Part shown: one piece after another, positions 23,471-30,889 of the stretch
Layout of the letters: every line of letters begins with the position of its first letter
How positions within the stretch are numbered: the stretch's first letter is position 1
NCBI GenBank assembly: GCA_025999435.1
Contig: BNXH01000002.1
Span: 1 to 64,000, forward strand
Direction: 5' to 3'
Source: Bacteroidia bacterium
GTDB taxonomy: Bacteria > Bacteroidota > Bacteroidia > Bacteroidales > Dysgonomonadaceae
DNA: 64,000 nt
Position numbers and translations under genes: made by a program
The notes under the pieces: generated by a model
What the model was told of the DNA's origin: nothing
The model's input: the letters and a program-made list of their open reading frames with translations, nothing else
Databases searched by the model: none

Positions 23471-23893
23471 ATGAGAGTACTAAAGAATGGTAAAGCCTAT
23501 GACGGGGCGGATGCTATATGTACCGCCCTCGGGCAAATTTGGGACGAGGTTGTCGAGGTCGATTACAGCTTCGAACGCGAACACCAGCATAACCACACAA
23601 TAGGTTCTCACAAACCCACATCGTGGAGCATGGGAAAAGAAACGCCAAACGGCACGCTTACGGTTATGATGAATCAGATAGTCGCGCTCGAGCAAGCCGC
23701 GCCCAATGGTAATATAATAGATATTAAGCCTTTCGACTTCAATGTGACTTTTACCGACGATTACAATCAGATTGTAAATGATACAGTTGTTTGGAAGTTT
23801 GCCTCATGGGGACGTAAGGTTAATACAGAAATGGGATTGGCCCAGCAGTTCAATATGTTCGTGCTGGATGTTAAGCCCAATAATGTGAAGTAA
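23471..23893 (+). CDS. Tail tube protein
   Basis: The 140-residue protein immediately downstream of the sheath gene has the beta-rich pattern of a tube protein: KAYDGADAICTALGQIWDEV, IGSHKPTSWSMGKETPNGTL and VWKFASWGRKVNTEMGLAQQ. The size agrees with Mu M (118) and related tubes. It stacks as hexameric rings inside the sheath. Confidence 0.75.
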   Translation: MRVLKNGKAYDGADAICTALGQIWDEVVEVDYSFEREHQHNHTIGSHKPTSWSMGKETPNGTLTVMMNQIVALEQAAPNGNIIDIKPFDFNVTFTDDYNQIVNDTVVWKFASWGRKVNTEMGLAQQFNMFVLDVKPNNVK

Positions 23894-23917
23894 CAAACAA
23901 TAAATCAAACAAAAAAT

Positions 23918-24256
23918 ATGAAAAAAGAAACAAAATTACCTGAGGGCGTAACACCGGAAATGGTCGGTAAATGGAAAGAAGAGTACGGCGCGAATAATGT
24001 AAAGTTGGCGCATCTGGTCGACGGGGACGGAAACCCGCGCAAAACGATTGTTGTACGTGTCCCCGATAGGGTAACGCTCGGAGAACAAGAGAAATACAGT
24101 TATACAGCCCCGCAACGCGCCCGCGAAATATTGGTTAAGGGTTGTGTTTTGTCGCATAAAGACGAAGTACTCGCCGACAATCAGTTGTACTACTCAGCTT
24201 ATGCCGCTTTGATCGAATTAAGCCCTTTAGCCAAAGCTACTGTCGAAGACTTGTAA
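23918..24256 (+). CDS. Tail assembly chaperone, short form
   Basis: The 112-residue protein coats the tape measure during tail assembly. It has an N-terminal basic helix (LPEGVTPEMVGKWKEEYG), VRVPDRVTLGEQEKYS and a helical C-terminus (YSAYAALIELSPLAKATVEDL). The size and position after the tube gene are those of chaperone G-type proteins. Near its end lies C-CCT-TTA at 24223-24229, in the phase needed for -1 frameshifting, and a longer overlapping frame follows. Confidence 0.8.
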   Translation: MKKETKLPEGVTPEMVGKWKEEYGANNVKLAHLVDGDGNPRKTIVVRVPDRVTLGEQEKYSYTAPQRAREILVKGCVLSHKDEVLADNQLYYSAYAALIELSPLAKATVEDL

Positions 24257-24450
24257 CAGATTATCCGCCCATACTCGACAGTAGCGACAGGGATTATATA
24301 CGCAAGTGGAACGCTCTAATTTCTTACTTTTTCCACATATCGAATCCGGAAGAGCTAACGGATGAGCAATGGGCGGATAAAATTAAACAATTGGAGTGGC
24401 TTTCCGGCCGGGGAATTTTAGGAAAAGAATTTAAAGAAGGATTAATATGA
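23918..24450 (+). CDS. Tail assembly chaperone, -1 frameshift product
   Basis: Predicted as join 23918-24229 and 24229-24450, 177 residues. Slippage on CCCTTTA (codons CCT TTA moving to CCC TTT) enters the -1 frame, which is open for 73 further codons: CRRLVTDYPPILDSSDRDYI, NALISYFFHISNPEELTDEQ, QLEWLSGRGILGKEF. It stops at 24448-24450, overlapping the next ATG. The extension has no start of its own and is clearly coding. Such frameshifts in tail chaperones are a conserved feature of long-tailed phages. Confidence 0.8.
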
Positions 24451-25109
24451 GATATGTTTTCGATATTTTTCAACGCTTTCAAAGTATTTACGGCTTTGTC
24501 GGGGCCAATGCTCAAGGGCTCGCCAATCGGGGCCTTTTTTCCGCCGCGATAGCCTATAACGACGCAAAGTATAACGGCGCAAATAATGGCAAGGAATTTA
24601 ATAATATTCCTGTTTATACAGTCGCCGAGTACAATTTTGCAGACATGGAGCTAAAGGGCGTTGACAGTAAAGGAAACAAACAGATTTTGAAATTTAGCTT
24701 CGATTCCATTTTGCACGACACGCCCGACATTCTCGCCCCGCCGCCGATGGTACGCTTTCGGCGGGGTAAAAACATAGGCGAAACAACGATAGATAACGGT
24801 GACGATGAATCAGAGATCGTCGAGTTTTTTAGCCTCAAAAGTTGGGAGATAGACTTTAACGGTTTGCTTATCGACATGGCGGAGCATCAATACCCGCAAT
24901 CGAAAGTGAAAGAATTTTGCCGATTTTTTGAAATAAACGACGTGTTAGAAATCGTTTCGCCTCTCTTTCAGGATATGGGTATAAATTCTATCTACCTGAA
25001 AGAGATGCCCAACTTTGAACCTGTCGCGGGCTTCCCCGACACTATTAAGTTTTCGCTGACGGCCAAGAGCATCAAACCCGCCGAATTTTCAATTTTAAAC
25101 GGTCAATAG
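24447..25109 (+). CDS. Phage tail/baseplate protein (DUF6046-like)
   Basis: The 220-residue protein starts in the ATGA overlap with the chaperone extension. It contains LHDTPDILAPPPMVRFRRGK and LKSWEIDFNGLLIDMAEHQYP, a pattern I associate with DUF6046, found in Bacteroidota phage tails between chaperone and baseplate hub. The C-terminal GFPDTIKFSLTAKSIKPAEF is beta-rich. It probably replaces the gpN/DNA-circulation protein of Mu at this position; the role is inferred. Confidence 0.6.
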   Translation: MRYVFDIFQRFQSIYGFVGANAQGLANRGLFSAAIAYNDAKYNGANNGKEFNNIPVYTVAEYNFADMELKGVDSKGNKQILKFSFDSILHDTPDILAPPPMVRFRRGKNIGETTIDNGDDESEIVEFFSLKSWEIDFNGLLIDMAEHQYPQSKVKEFCRFFEINDVLEIVSPLFQDMGINSIYLKEMPNFEPVAGFPDTIKFSLTAKSIKPAEFSILNGQ

Positions 25110-25173
25110 TTTTTTCTACTACTGACTACTTGCTACTGACTACTAACTACTAACTACTAACTACTAAAAAAAA
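25110..25173. repeat. ACTACTAACTACT word repeat
   Basis: Nine or so units of CTACTGACTACT and TAACTACTAACTACT (25116-25166) fill the gap before the hub gene. The reverse form TAGTAGTTAGTAG recurs at 44578-44612 and 48308-48325 in host DNA, and GCAGTAGTAAGTAGACAGT at 9800 in the phage. Confidence 0.75.
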
Positions 25174-26151
25174 ATGGCTTTATATCTGAAATTAAACAGC
25201 AGACTGACAATTACCGATCCCGAAACAAAGCAAGGCGTTTTGTTCCAGCATATTTCGGAGGCTGAAATAAACCAATCTGTAAAAACGATCGGGGACACGG
25301 CAACGGTTATTATCCCCCGTAGGTATGGTTTGATCAGGGATAAAGAGATCCTGCAATATATCAAAACGGGTTACGCTGTATCGCTGGAACTCGGGTATAA
25401 TGGTGAGTACTTCGAAGAGTTTAACGGGTTTATACGCGAGATAGGAAGCGGATATCCGCTTAAACTGTACCTGGACGACGCCTTTTATAAATTACGGAAA
25501 AACAGTTTTAACAAGTCTTGGAAAAGCATCACATTAAAACAATTACTTACCGTAATAGCTGACGGGTACAAAATAGAGTGCCCCGACGTATCGTTGGGGG
25601 CTTTTCAGATCGACAATCAAAGTTCTTTTGTCGTTCTGCAAAGGTTAAGAGAAGACCCTTATGGTTTTTATTCCTTTCTAAAAGACAACACACTCTATTG
25701 TCAATTTGCGTATGACGTGCGGGGTATTGGTGAGATATACACATATAATTTCACCAAGAATGTCAAAAAATCAGACCTGAAATTCAAACGTAAGGAGGAT
25801 TTTAAAATTCGTATCAGGGCAATATCTAATTTATCGAACGGTAAAAAAATAAAATTAGAGGTCGGCAATATGGAAAAGGAAGCCAGCATCCGCACATTTA
25901 ACACTCGGGATAAAACCGAAAAGGAATTACGGGAATTGGCATTAAAAAGGCTTGATGGTCTTGTTTTCAATGGCTTTGAAGGCACGGTAACGGGCTTTGG
26001 TTATCCCCGTGTTACGGCGGGCGACACGTTGCGGCTGGTATCACCCAAAGAGCCGGAACAAAACGGCGACTATCTTACGGAAACGGTTACTATCCGTTAT
26101 GGGAATGCTTATTATGAACGCCGTTGCGGCATCAGCTATAAAATAAAATGA
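25174..26151 (+). CDS. Baseplate hub protein (Mu gpP/P2 gpD-like)
   Basis: The 325-residue protein has the layout of contractile hub subunits: an N-terminal beta domain (SRLTITDPETKQGVLFQHIS), the central LKQLLTVIADGYKIECPDV with a helix-strand repeat, and a C-terminal barrel with FEGTVTGFGYPRVTAGDTLRL. It forms the trimeric platform below the tube to which the spike attaches. The end overlaps the spike gene by 4 bp. Confidence 0.75.
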   Translation: MALYLKLNSRLTITDPETKQGVLFQHISEAEINQSVKTIGDTATVIIPRRYGLIRDKEILQYIKTGYAVSLELGYNGEYFEEFNGFIREIGSGYPLKLYLDDAFYKLRKNSFNKSWKSITLKQLLTVIADGYKIECPDVSLGAFQIDNQSSFVVLQRLREDPYGFYSFLKDNTLYCQFAYDVRGIGEIYTYNFTKNVKKSDLKFKRKEDFKIRIRAISNLSNGKKIKLEVGNMEKEASIRTFNTRDKTEKELRELALKRLDGLVFNGFEGTVTGFGYPRVTAGDTLRLVSPKEPEQNGDYLTETVTIRYGNAYYERRCGISYKIK

Positions 26152-26663
26152 GACCCGAAGACGCTTTTTTGTTGCTATTTCAAAAGTTTATGCCAAAAGC
26201 GGCGACGATCACCATCGGCACAGTCGAGAGCGTCGATAAAGAGAAACATACTTGCGATGTGCTTAGGGACGGACAACCGACACTATTTAATTGCCGTTTA
26301 AATGCCGTAATCGACACGCTCGATAGTCACGTTACTTGTTTCCCCGCGCGCGGTTCTTATGTCCTCTGTATAACGTTGGACGAGCCGACAAGTTGTTTTG
26401 TTTTCGCCTATTCGCAACTTGACGAGGCGCAAATAAAGGTCGGTAAATCTTCGGCGGTTATTACTAAAGATGATATTCTTTTCAATGGCGGGACACTTGG
26501 CGGGCTTATGAAGATCAGCGAATTTACAGACCGATTAAATGAATTTGTGACAACATATAACGGGCATGTTCACCCTGAGACGGGAAGTACCACTTCGCCA
26601 ACGACCAGTCAGGCGGCTACATTCATCCGGGACGATTACGAGAATTTAAAAATAAAGCAATGA
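26148..26663 (+). CDS. Baseplate spike/assembly protein V-like
   Basis: The 171-residue protein carries an OB-fold-like first half (TITIGTVESVDKEKHTCDV, ITLDEPTSCFVFAYSQLDEA) and a C-terminal YNGHVHPETGSTTSPTTSQ, like Mu gp45-type spikes, where such a His-rich tip can bind iron. The spike punctures the outer membrane. It overlaps both neighbours by 4 bp, typical of translationally coupled baseplate genes. Confidence 0.75.
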   Translation: MRPEDAFLLLFQKFMPKAATITIGTVESVDKEKHTCDVLRDGQPTLFNCRLNAVIDTLDSHVTCFPARGSYVLCITLDEPTSCFVFAYSQLDEAQIKVGKSSAVITKDDILFNGGTLGGLMKISEFTDRLNEFVTTYNGHVHPETGSTTSPTTSQAATFIRDDYENLKIKQ

Positions 26664-26971
26664 CAGGAATTTTATTAAATGAAGAAACGGGCGATCTCGC
26701 TATAAATATTATCAGGGACGCAAACGGCAAGATTGTTTCGGGGCTTACCGTCGGAGATGCCGACTACCAAAATATACGATTGCTTTTATTGTCAAACAAA
26801 GGTGATTTTAAAGAACATCCTATTTTGGGCGTAGGGGTCGAACGGTACTTAAAAAGCGTCGGACGCGAACATGATTTGCGACGCGAAATAGCGGTGCAAC
26901 TCGACGCTGTCGGCTATGGAAAGGCTGACGTAACGGTTACTAAGGACGGAATAGTAGATATAAATGTATAA
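26660..26971 (+). CDS. Baseplate wedge protein, gpW/gp25 family
   Basis: The 103-residue protein matches the gp25-like/lysozyme-fold wedge family that links hub and wedges and initiates sheath assembly: ILLNEETGDLAINIIRDANG, LLLLSNKGDFKEHPILGVG, and RREIAVQLDAVGYGKADVTV. The conserved hydrophobic and Glu/Asp pattern and the position before baseplate J-type proteins are as expected. Confidence 0.85.
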   Translation: MTGILLNEETGDLAINIIRDANGKIVSGLTVGDADYQNIRLLLLSNKGDFKEHPILGVGVERYLKSVGREHDLRREIAVQLDAVGYGKADVTVTKDGIVDINV

Positions 26972-27263
26972 AAGGATGAAAGATAAATTAAAATTTCAAC
27001 TCATAACTTCTGCCGTGCTGGTGATCGTAGGCTGTGGGTTACTGATATTCGGTATAAGTGTTCCGCCTGTCGGTGTTATAGACGGTTCGGTACTGATTGC
27101 CTTTGGTGAAATACTAACTTTTGTCGGGGCAATCTTCGGTATAGATTACAAGTATAAATTAGAAAGAAGTAAACAGGAAATCGGTAACGGGTTGCCTGAC
27201 TTCAAATATACGCCAAAACCACCAACTAAAAACGAAGAAGAAAATGAAAACAGTAATTCTTGA
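26964..27263 (+). CDS. Holin-like membrane protein
   Basis: The 99-residue protein has two hydrophobic segments, about residues 13-32 (ITSAVLVIVGCGLLIFGISV) and 39-59 (DGSVLIAFGEILTFVGAIFG), and a charged C-terminal tail rich in Glu and Asn. Two transmembrane helices directly before an endolysin is the usual holin arrangement. The gene overlaps both neighbours. Holin function is inferred from topology and position. Confidence 0.65.
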   Translation: MYKRMKDKLKFQLITSAVLVIVGCGLLIFGISVPPVGVIDGSVLIAFGEILTFVGAIFGIDYKYKLERSKQEIGNGLPDFKYTPKPPTKNEEENENSNS

Positions 27264-27819
27264 TAACGGACATGGTATTTATACGGCGGGCAAACGCTCG
27301 CCTGTGTGGGCTGATGGTTCACAACTGTTTGAATATGAATTTAACAGGGATGTTGTAAAACGTATAGCCAGGTATCTGGAAAATGAGAATATACCTTATA
27401 GTATCCTTGTGCCTGAGTTAGATGACATATCACTTTCCGAACGTGTCCGGCGGGCTAATGAGATATATAAATATTCAGGGAATAACGCTTATTTAATCAG
27501 TATTCATGCTAATGCGGGCGGCGGCACGGGATGGGAGTGTTTTACAAGTGTCGGGCAAACAAAAGCCGATCCTATCGCTACAATATTATGCGAAGAGGCG
27601 CAAAAGGAATTTCCAGATTTGCGGATTCGGTTTGATTATTCAGACGGCGACCCTGATAAGGAAAGCCAGTTCTATATTCTGAAAAATACTCATTGTCCCG
27701 CCGTCCTGACTGAGAATTTCTTCATGGACACCGAAAAGGATTGCCGCTTCATCATGAGCGAAGAGGGGCGTCAGCGTGTGGCAAGAATGCATGTTAAAGC
27801 AATTAAACGAATCGCATAA
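27244..27819 (+). CDS. Endolysin: N-acetylmuramoyl-L-alanine amidase (Amidase_3)
   Basis: Zinc amidase that cuts the peptidoglycan stem peptide at host lysis. The 191-residue single-domain protein has the Amidase_3 ligands: His in ILDNGHG, Glu in LFEYEFNRD, His in ISIHANAGGG, and the catalytic Glu in VLTENFFMD. No signal peptide is present, so export depends on the holin. Start overlaps the holin-like gene by 20 bp. Confidence 0.92.
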   Translation: MKTVILDNGHGIYTAGKRSPVWADGSQLFEYEFNRDVVKRIARYLENENIPYSILVPELDDISLSERVRRANEIYKYSGNNAYLISIHANAGGGTGWECFTSVGQTKADPIATILCEEAQKEFPDLRIRFDYSDGDPDKESQFYILKNTHCPAVLTENFFMDTEKDCRFIMSEEGRQRVARMHVKAIKRIA

Positions 27820-27831
27820 AATATATAGATT

Positions 27832-28380
27832 ATGAAACATGATGATACAAAGCCGACAACGATAATAATTATTGTTTTATCTATTTTGCTATTGTTGGTT
27901 CTCTTATACGGCTGTAAAACAACACAGCAAAAAACGGAACATACCACAACCGCCAAAATAGAAACATTCGATAGTATAAGCCGGATAGAAAGGGAAAACG
28001 CCCGCTTGCTGGTAGTTCCCCGCTCGTCGGCGTCGCTCGATCTTAATTTCAAAAACCTGAATGATCTGCCAATCGGGGCGGAATATACCGACAAACAGGG
28101 ACTGGCGACTATATCGGTAAAAAAGACGGACGAGAATGATTATAAAATAACGGCTACATGTGACAGCCTCGCACAATTGGTTGTCGATAAAGAAACTGAG
28201 ATATTCCATTTAAACAGCAAGGTTCGGGAACTCGAAGATGTTACAAACGAAGAGCGGGTAGAGATAATAAACGAAACAACACCCATCCGTTGGTTTTGGA
28301 TATATAGCGGGCGTTTGTTTTGGTCGCTGGTGGGTATAGGGATAATTTATTGGATATGGAAAAAGAAACTACCATTTTAA
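27832..28380 (+). CDS. Probable unimolecular spanin
   Basis: The 182-residue protein begins with a hydrophobic export segment (IIIIVLSILLLLVLLYGC) ending in a lipobox-like LYGC with Cys28. A soluble linker of about 120 residues includes a coiled-coil-prone part (KETEIFHLNSKVRELEDVTN), and a C-terminal transmembrane helix ends the protein (FWSLVGIGIIYWIWKKK). An outer-membrane lipid anchor joined to an inner-membrane helix in one chain is the definition of a u-spanin, which fuses the membranes in the last lysis step. It follows the endolysin. If Cys28 is not lipidated it would instead be a bitopic protein of unknown role. Confidence 0.65.
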   Translation: MKHDDTKPTTIIIIVLSILLLLVLLYGCKTTQQKTEHTTTAKIETFDSISRIERENARLLVVPRSSASLDLNFKNLNDLPIGAEYTDKQGLATISVKKTDENDYKITATCDSLAQLVVDKETEIFHLNSKVRELEDVTNEERVEIINETTPIRWFWIYSGRLFWSLVGIGIIYWIWKKKLPF

Positions 28381-28649
28381 CAGAACAAAGCTGGCTTGAT
28401 ATAGCTATCCAAACAAGCGGCTCGCTCGAAGAGGTGTTTTCTTTAGCTGTGGAAAATAATGCAAGTGTAATCGGTGAGCCCGAGGTCGGTTTAAAAATAG
28501 CATCCCCCGAAGTTGCAAATAGCCAAGTGAAAAAATATTACGATCAGAAACATATAATTCCGACTACGGGGGTAAGCAGCACAAGCGAGAATGTAAAACG
28601 GGGTATAGGTAATATGACTGTTGGTGTTGATTTTATTGTAACAACGTAA
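28356..28649 (+). CDS. LysM-like tail protein (gpX position)
   Basis: The 97-residue protein (ATG at 28356, overlapping the end of the spanin gene by 25 bp) has QSWLDIAIQTSGSLEEVFSL and AVENNASVIGEPEVGLKIASP, the pattern of a LysM-like module as in tail protein X of contractile phages. The C-terminal half (GIGNMTVGVDFIVTT) is unassigned. It would sit at the hub near the tape measure. An upstream in-frame GTG gives a longer but less plausible form. Confidence 0.55.
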   Translation: MEKETTILTEQSWLDIAIQTSGSLEEVFSLAVENNASVIGEPEVGLKIASPEVANSQVKKYYDQKHIIPTTGVSSTSENVKRGIGNMTVGVDFIVTT

Positions 28650-28656
28650 ATATATT

Positions 28657-29517
28657 ATGACGATAAGCGAAGTAAAAAAACAAATAACCGATGTTTTCAT
28701 TTCAAATGAAACCGTTAAAAATTTATATGGGCTTGAAGAGGGCAAAACCTTTGAAGAGCAATTCTTGCCCCTATCGTTAGAGAGTATCTTTTCTTATACC
28801 GTCGCGTCTGCTATCTGGCTTATTTATGCTGTTATTGAGCAATTCAAAACCGACATACAGGCATTGTTACGAAACGAAAAAGCACATACAGCCAATTGGT
28901 ACGCTACTCGTGCAAAAGATTTTCAATTCGGATGCGATCTTACCGTTGATACCGATAGTTATGATAATTCAGCCTTGACCGACGAACAAATAGAGGCGGC
29001 TAAAATAATAAAATTTGCTGCCGCTACGGAAACAGAAGATCAAAGTATATTATTCTTAAAAATAGCCAATGAGAACGGCGGTAATAAACAGCCTGTAACC
29101 GATGTGCAATTAATTGCTTTTAAAGCATACCTCGGCAGAATAAAAGACGCTGGCGTGAGGATATCGGTTATTAATGCCCAACCAGACGATTTGCGGCTCG
29201 AACTGGATATTTATTACAACCCTCTCATTCTTGGCAGTGACGGGTCGCGCCTTGATGGAGCTGATGAAACGCCAGTGCAAAATATGATACGGGATTATGT
29301 CAGCAATCTTTCATTTAACGGGCTATATGTCAATCAGTCGCTTGTTGACAGGTTGCAAACAGTCGAGGGGATCGAGATCGCCGAATTAAAGGGGGCATCG
29401 TCCCGATACGGCGATCAGGTAAATTTTACGGTTATCAATGCAAGAAGCCGACCTTATGCCGGATATTATAAGATAACAGACGATAACTTGATTTTGAATT
29501 TCATAGCCAATGAATAA
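28657..29517 (+). CDS. Baseplate wedge J-like protein (Mu gp47)
   Basis: The 286-residue protein has a helical start and central DVQLIAFKAYLGRIKDAGVR, then a C-terminal beta domain: DDLRLELDIYYNPLILGSDG and NMIRDYVSNLSFNGLYVNQSL with LVDRLQTVEGIEIAELKGAS. This matches the baseplate_J layout of wedge proteins that form the iris around the hub. It overlaps the next gene by 8 bp. Confidence 0.7.
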   Translation: MTISEVKKQITDVFISNETVKNLYGLEEGKTFEEQFLPLSLESIFSYTVASAIWLIYAVIEQFKTDIQALLRNEKAHTANWYATRAKDFQFGCDLTVDTDSYDNSALTDEQIEAAKIIKFAAATETEDQSILFLKIANENGGNKQPVTDVQLIAFKAYLGRIKDAGVRISVINAQPDDLRLELDIYYNPLILGSDGSRLDGADETPVQNMIRDYVSNLSFNGLYVNQSLVDRLQTVEGIEIAELKGASSRYGDQVNFTVINARSRPYAGYYKITDDNLILNFIANE

Positions 29518-29995
29518 GAGTTATTTCAATATAGGTTTTTCCCACTGGGTGTTGCTCGCTCTTCCCGAGGCTTTAAGATATCCGGTAATATTGATTTTTG
29601 TGCGTTCGCTCGTATATCCTTTGTCGGTTATTCATCGTTCTGTTACCAATTATGTAAACCAACTCAATACGTCTGTCAATTCGCAAGTGTGCTACATGGA
29701 AAAAATACTAAACGATGCTTACGATTATTACGAACGCCGTATTGTTATAAGGGATGCCCCTATTAGCTATAATGATTTTTTTCTGTTTGACGAATTAAGC
29801 GACATGGCGGTTTTAGTTTCCGACACGGAGGCGGTATTGTGGGTTGATGATGATAAATTAGGCTCGACAGTTCCCGATTTTGAAGTCGTTTTCCCTTCCG
29901 GCTACGCTTTTACCGAAAACGAAGAACGAGCGATAAGAAAAATGATTAATGACAATAAGTTAGCATCAAAAAAATACAAAATAGTGTATGGATAA
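29510..29995 (+). CDS. Hypothetical baseplate-region protein (gpI/gp48 position)
   Basis: The 161-residue protein has a helical N-terminal half (SHWVLLALPEALRYPVILIF, RSVTNYVNQLNTSVNSQVCY) and the repeated EKILNDAYDYYERRIVIRDA. It takes the place of tail protein I between the J-like wedge and the fibre genes, but I cannot recognise the family. It overlaps both neighbours by 8 bp. It is likely structural. Confidence 0.5.
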   Translation: MNKSYFNIGFSHWVLLALPEALRYPVILIFVRSLVYPLSVIHRSVTNYVNQLNTSVNSQVCYMEKILNDAYDYYERRIVIRDAPISYNDFFLFDELSDMAVLVSDTEAVLWVDDDKLGSTVPDFEVVFPSGYAFTENEERAIRKMINDNKLASKKYKIVYG

Positions 29996-30866
29996 GATAA
30001 ATTTCTTTAGTGGTGATAAATTCCCGCAGTACCGACAAGCTTTAGCCAAGATGCAGGAAATGACGAACCTTGTTGCGGCTTTGGCTGGTATGGGGGGCAA
30101 AAATTTTATTTTGTCAGGCTGTGAAGATATAGCCGACGGTAAGGTGAGTGACGGGCTGATCGTTATCAATGGCGAATTAATGCCTTTTAAAGGCTCAACC
30201 CCAAAAGACAGGATAACGATTATAGAAACCCGGGAAGATGTAACGGCTTTCGGCGTGAATTATCCTGAAACTTATATAATTCGGGTCGCTGCATTTTCGG
30301 ATACAGGTGAATATTTATGGGAAAATATTGAGCGGATAAAAACAAATATTGAATTGTATAAACTTATTCGAGATATAACGGGCGATCCTGCCGGGGTTGT
30401 GAAAAGTTATGCGGGGTTTGTTTCCAAAATTCCGGCTGATTATCTGCTTTGTGACGGGCGTTATTTAGCCCCGTCCGATTATCCCGAATTATTCGAAGCA
30501 ATCGGGACTATCTGGGGCGGCGATGGCGTGTCTACTTTCCGTTTACCACCCGCTGGAGGACGAGTTATTGCCGGATTCTCGGGAAATGAGGCTTATACTC
30601 AGGGTAATTTATTTGGATCTGATACTATTACATTGAATGAAAGTCAATTGCCGCCACATAAGCATATAATACCTTGGGGTGAAAATCCGACAACGGCTTG
30701 GAGTCCACCTTGGGGCTATGCCAGTGGATATGAAGAAAACCAACGGGGAAGTAATCAAAACGACAGCGACAACGCATGGGCGTATTCGTCACCTGTCGGA
30801 CAAAATACACCTATTGACATCCGGCAATCGGCGATTGTATTTGTTCAAATTATAAAAGTCCGTTAA
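29988..30866 (+). CDS. Tail collar-domain protein
   Basis: The 292-residue protein ends in a phage tail-collar (microcystin-dependent-like) domain: PADYLLCDGRYLAPSDYPEL, FEAIGTIWGGDGVSTFRLPP, and ESQLPPHKHIIPWG near residues 220-235, with the final RQSAIVFVQIIKVR strand. The N-terminal half would attach to the baseplate or fibre. Collar domains trimerise at the tips or joints of fibres. The next gene encodes a fibre. Confidence 0.85.
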   Translation: MDKINFFSGDKFPQYRQALAKMQEMTNLVAALAGMGGKNFILSGCEDIADGKVSDGLIVINGELMPFKGSTPKDRITIIETREDVTAFGVNYPETYIIRVAAFSDTGEYLWENIERIKTNIELYKLIRDITGDPAGVVKSYAGFVSKIPADYLLCDGRYLAPSDYPELFEAIGTIWGGDGVSTFRLPPAGGRVIAGFSGNEAYTQGNLFGSDTITLNESQLPPHKHIIPWGENPTTAWSPPWGYASGYEENQRGSNQNDSDNAWAYSSPVGQNTPIDIRQSAIVFVQIIKVR

Positions 30867-30889
30867 GCACTATTTAAACAGTTATTAAA

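Noticed and set aside
25116..25166. CRISPR or VNTR regulatory array in the ACTACT tract
   Set aside because: Units are degenerate 7-10 bp words without spacers; better described as a word repeat.
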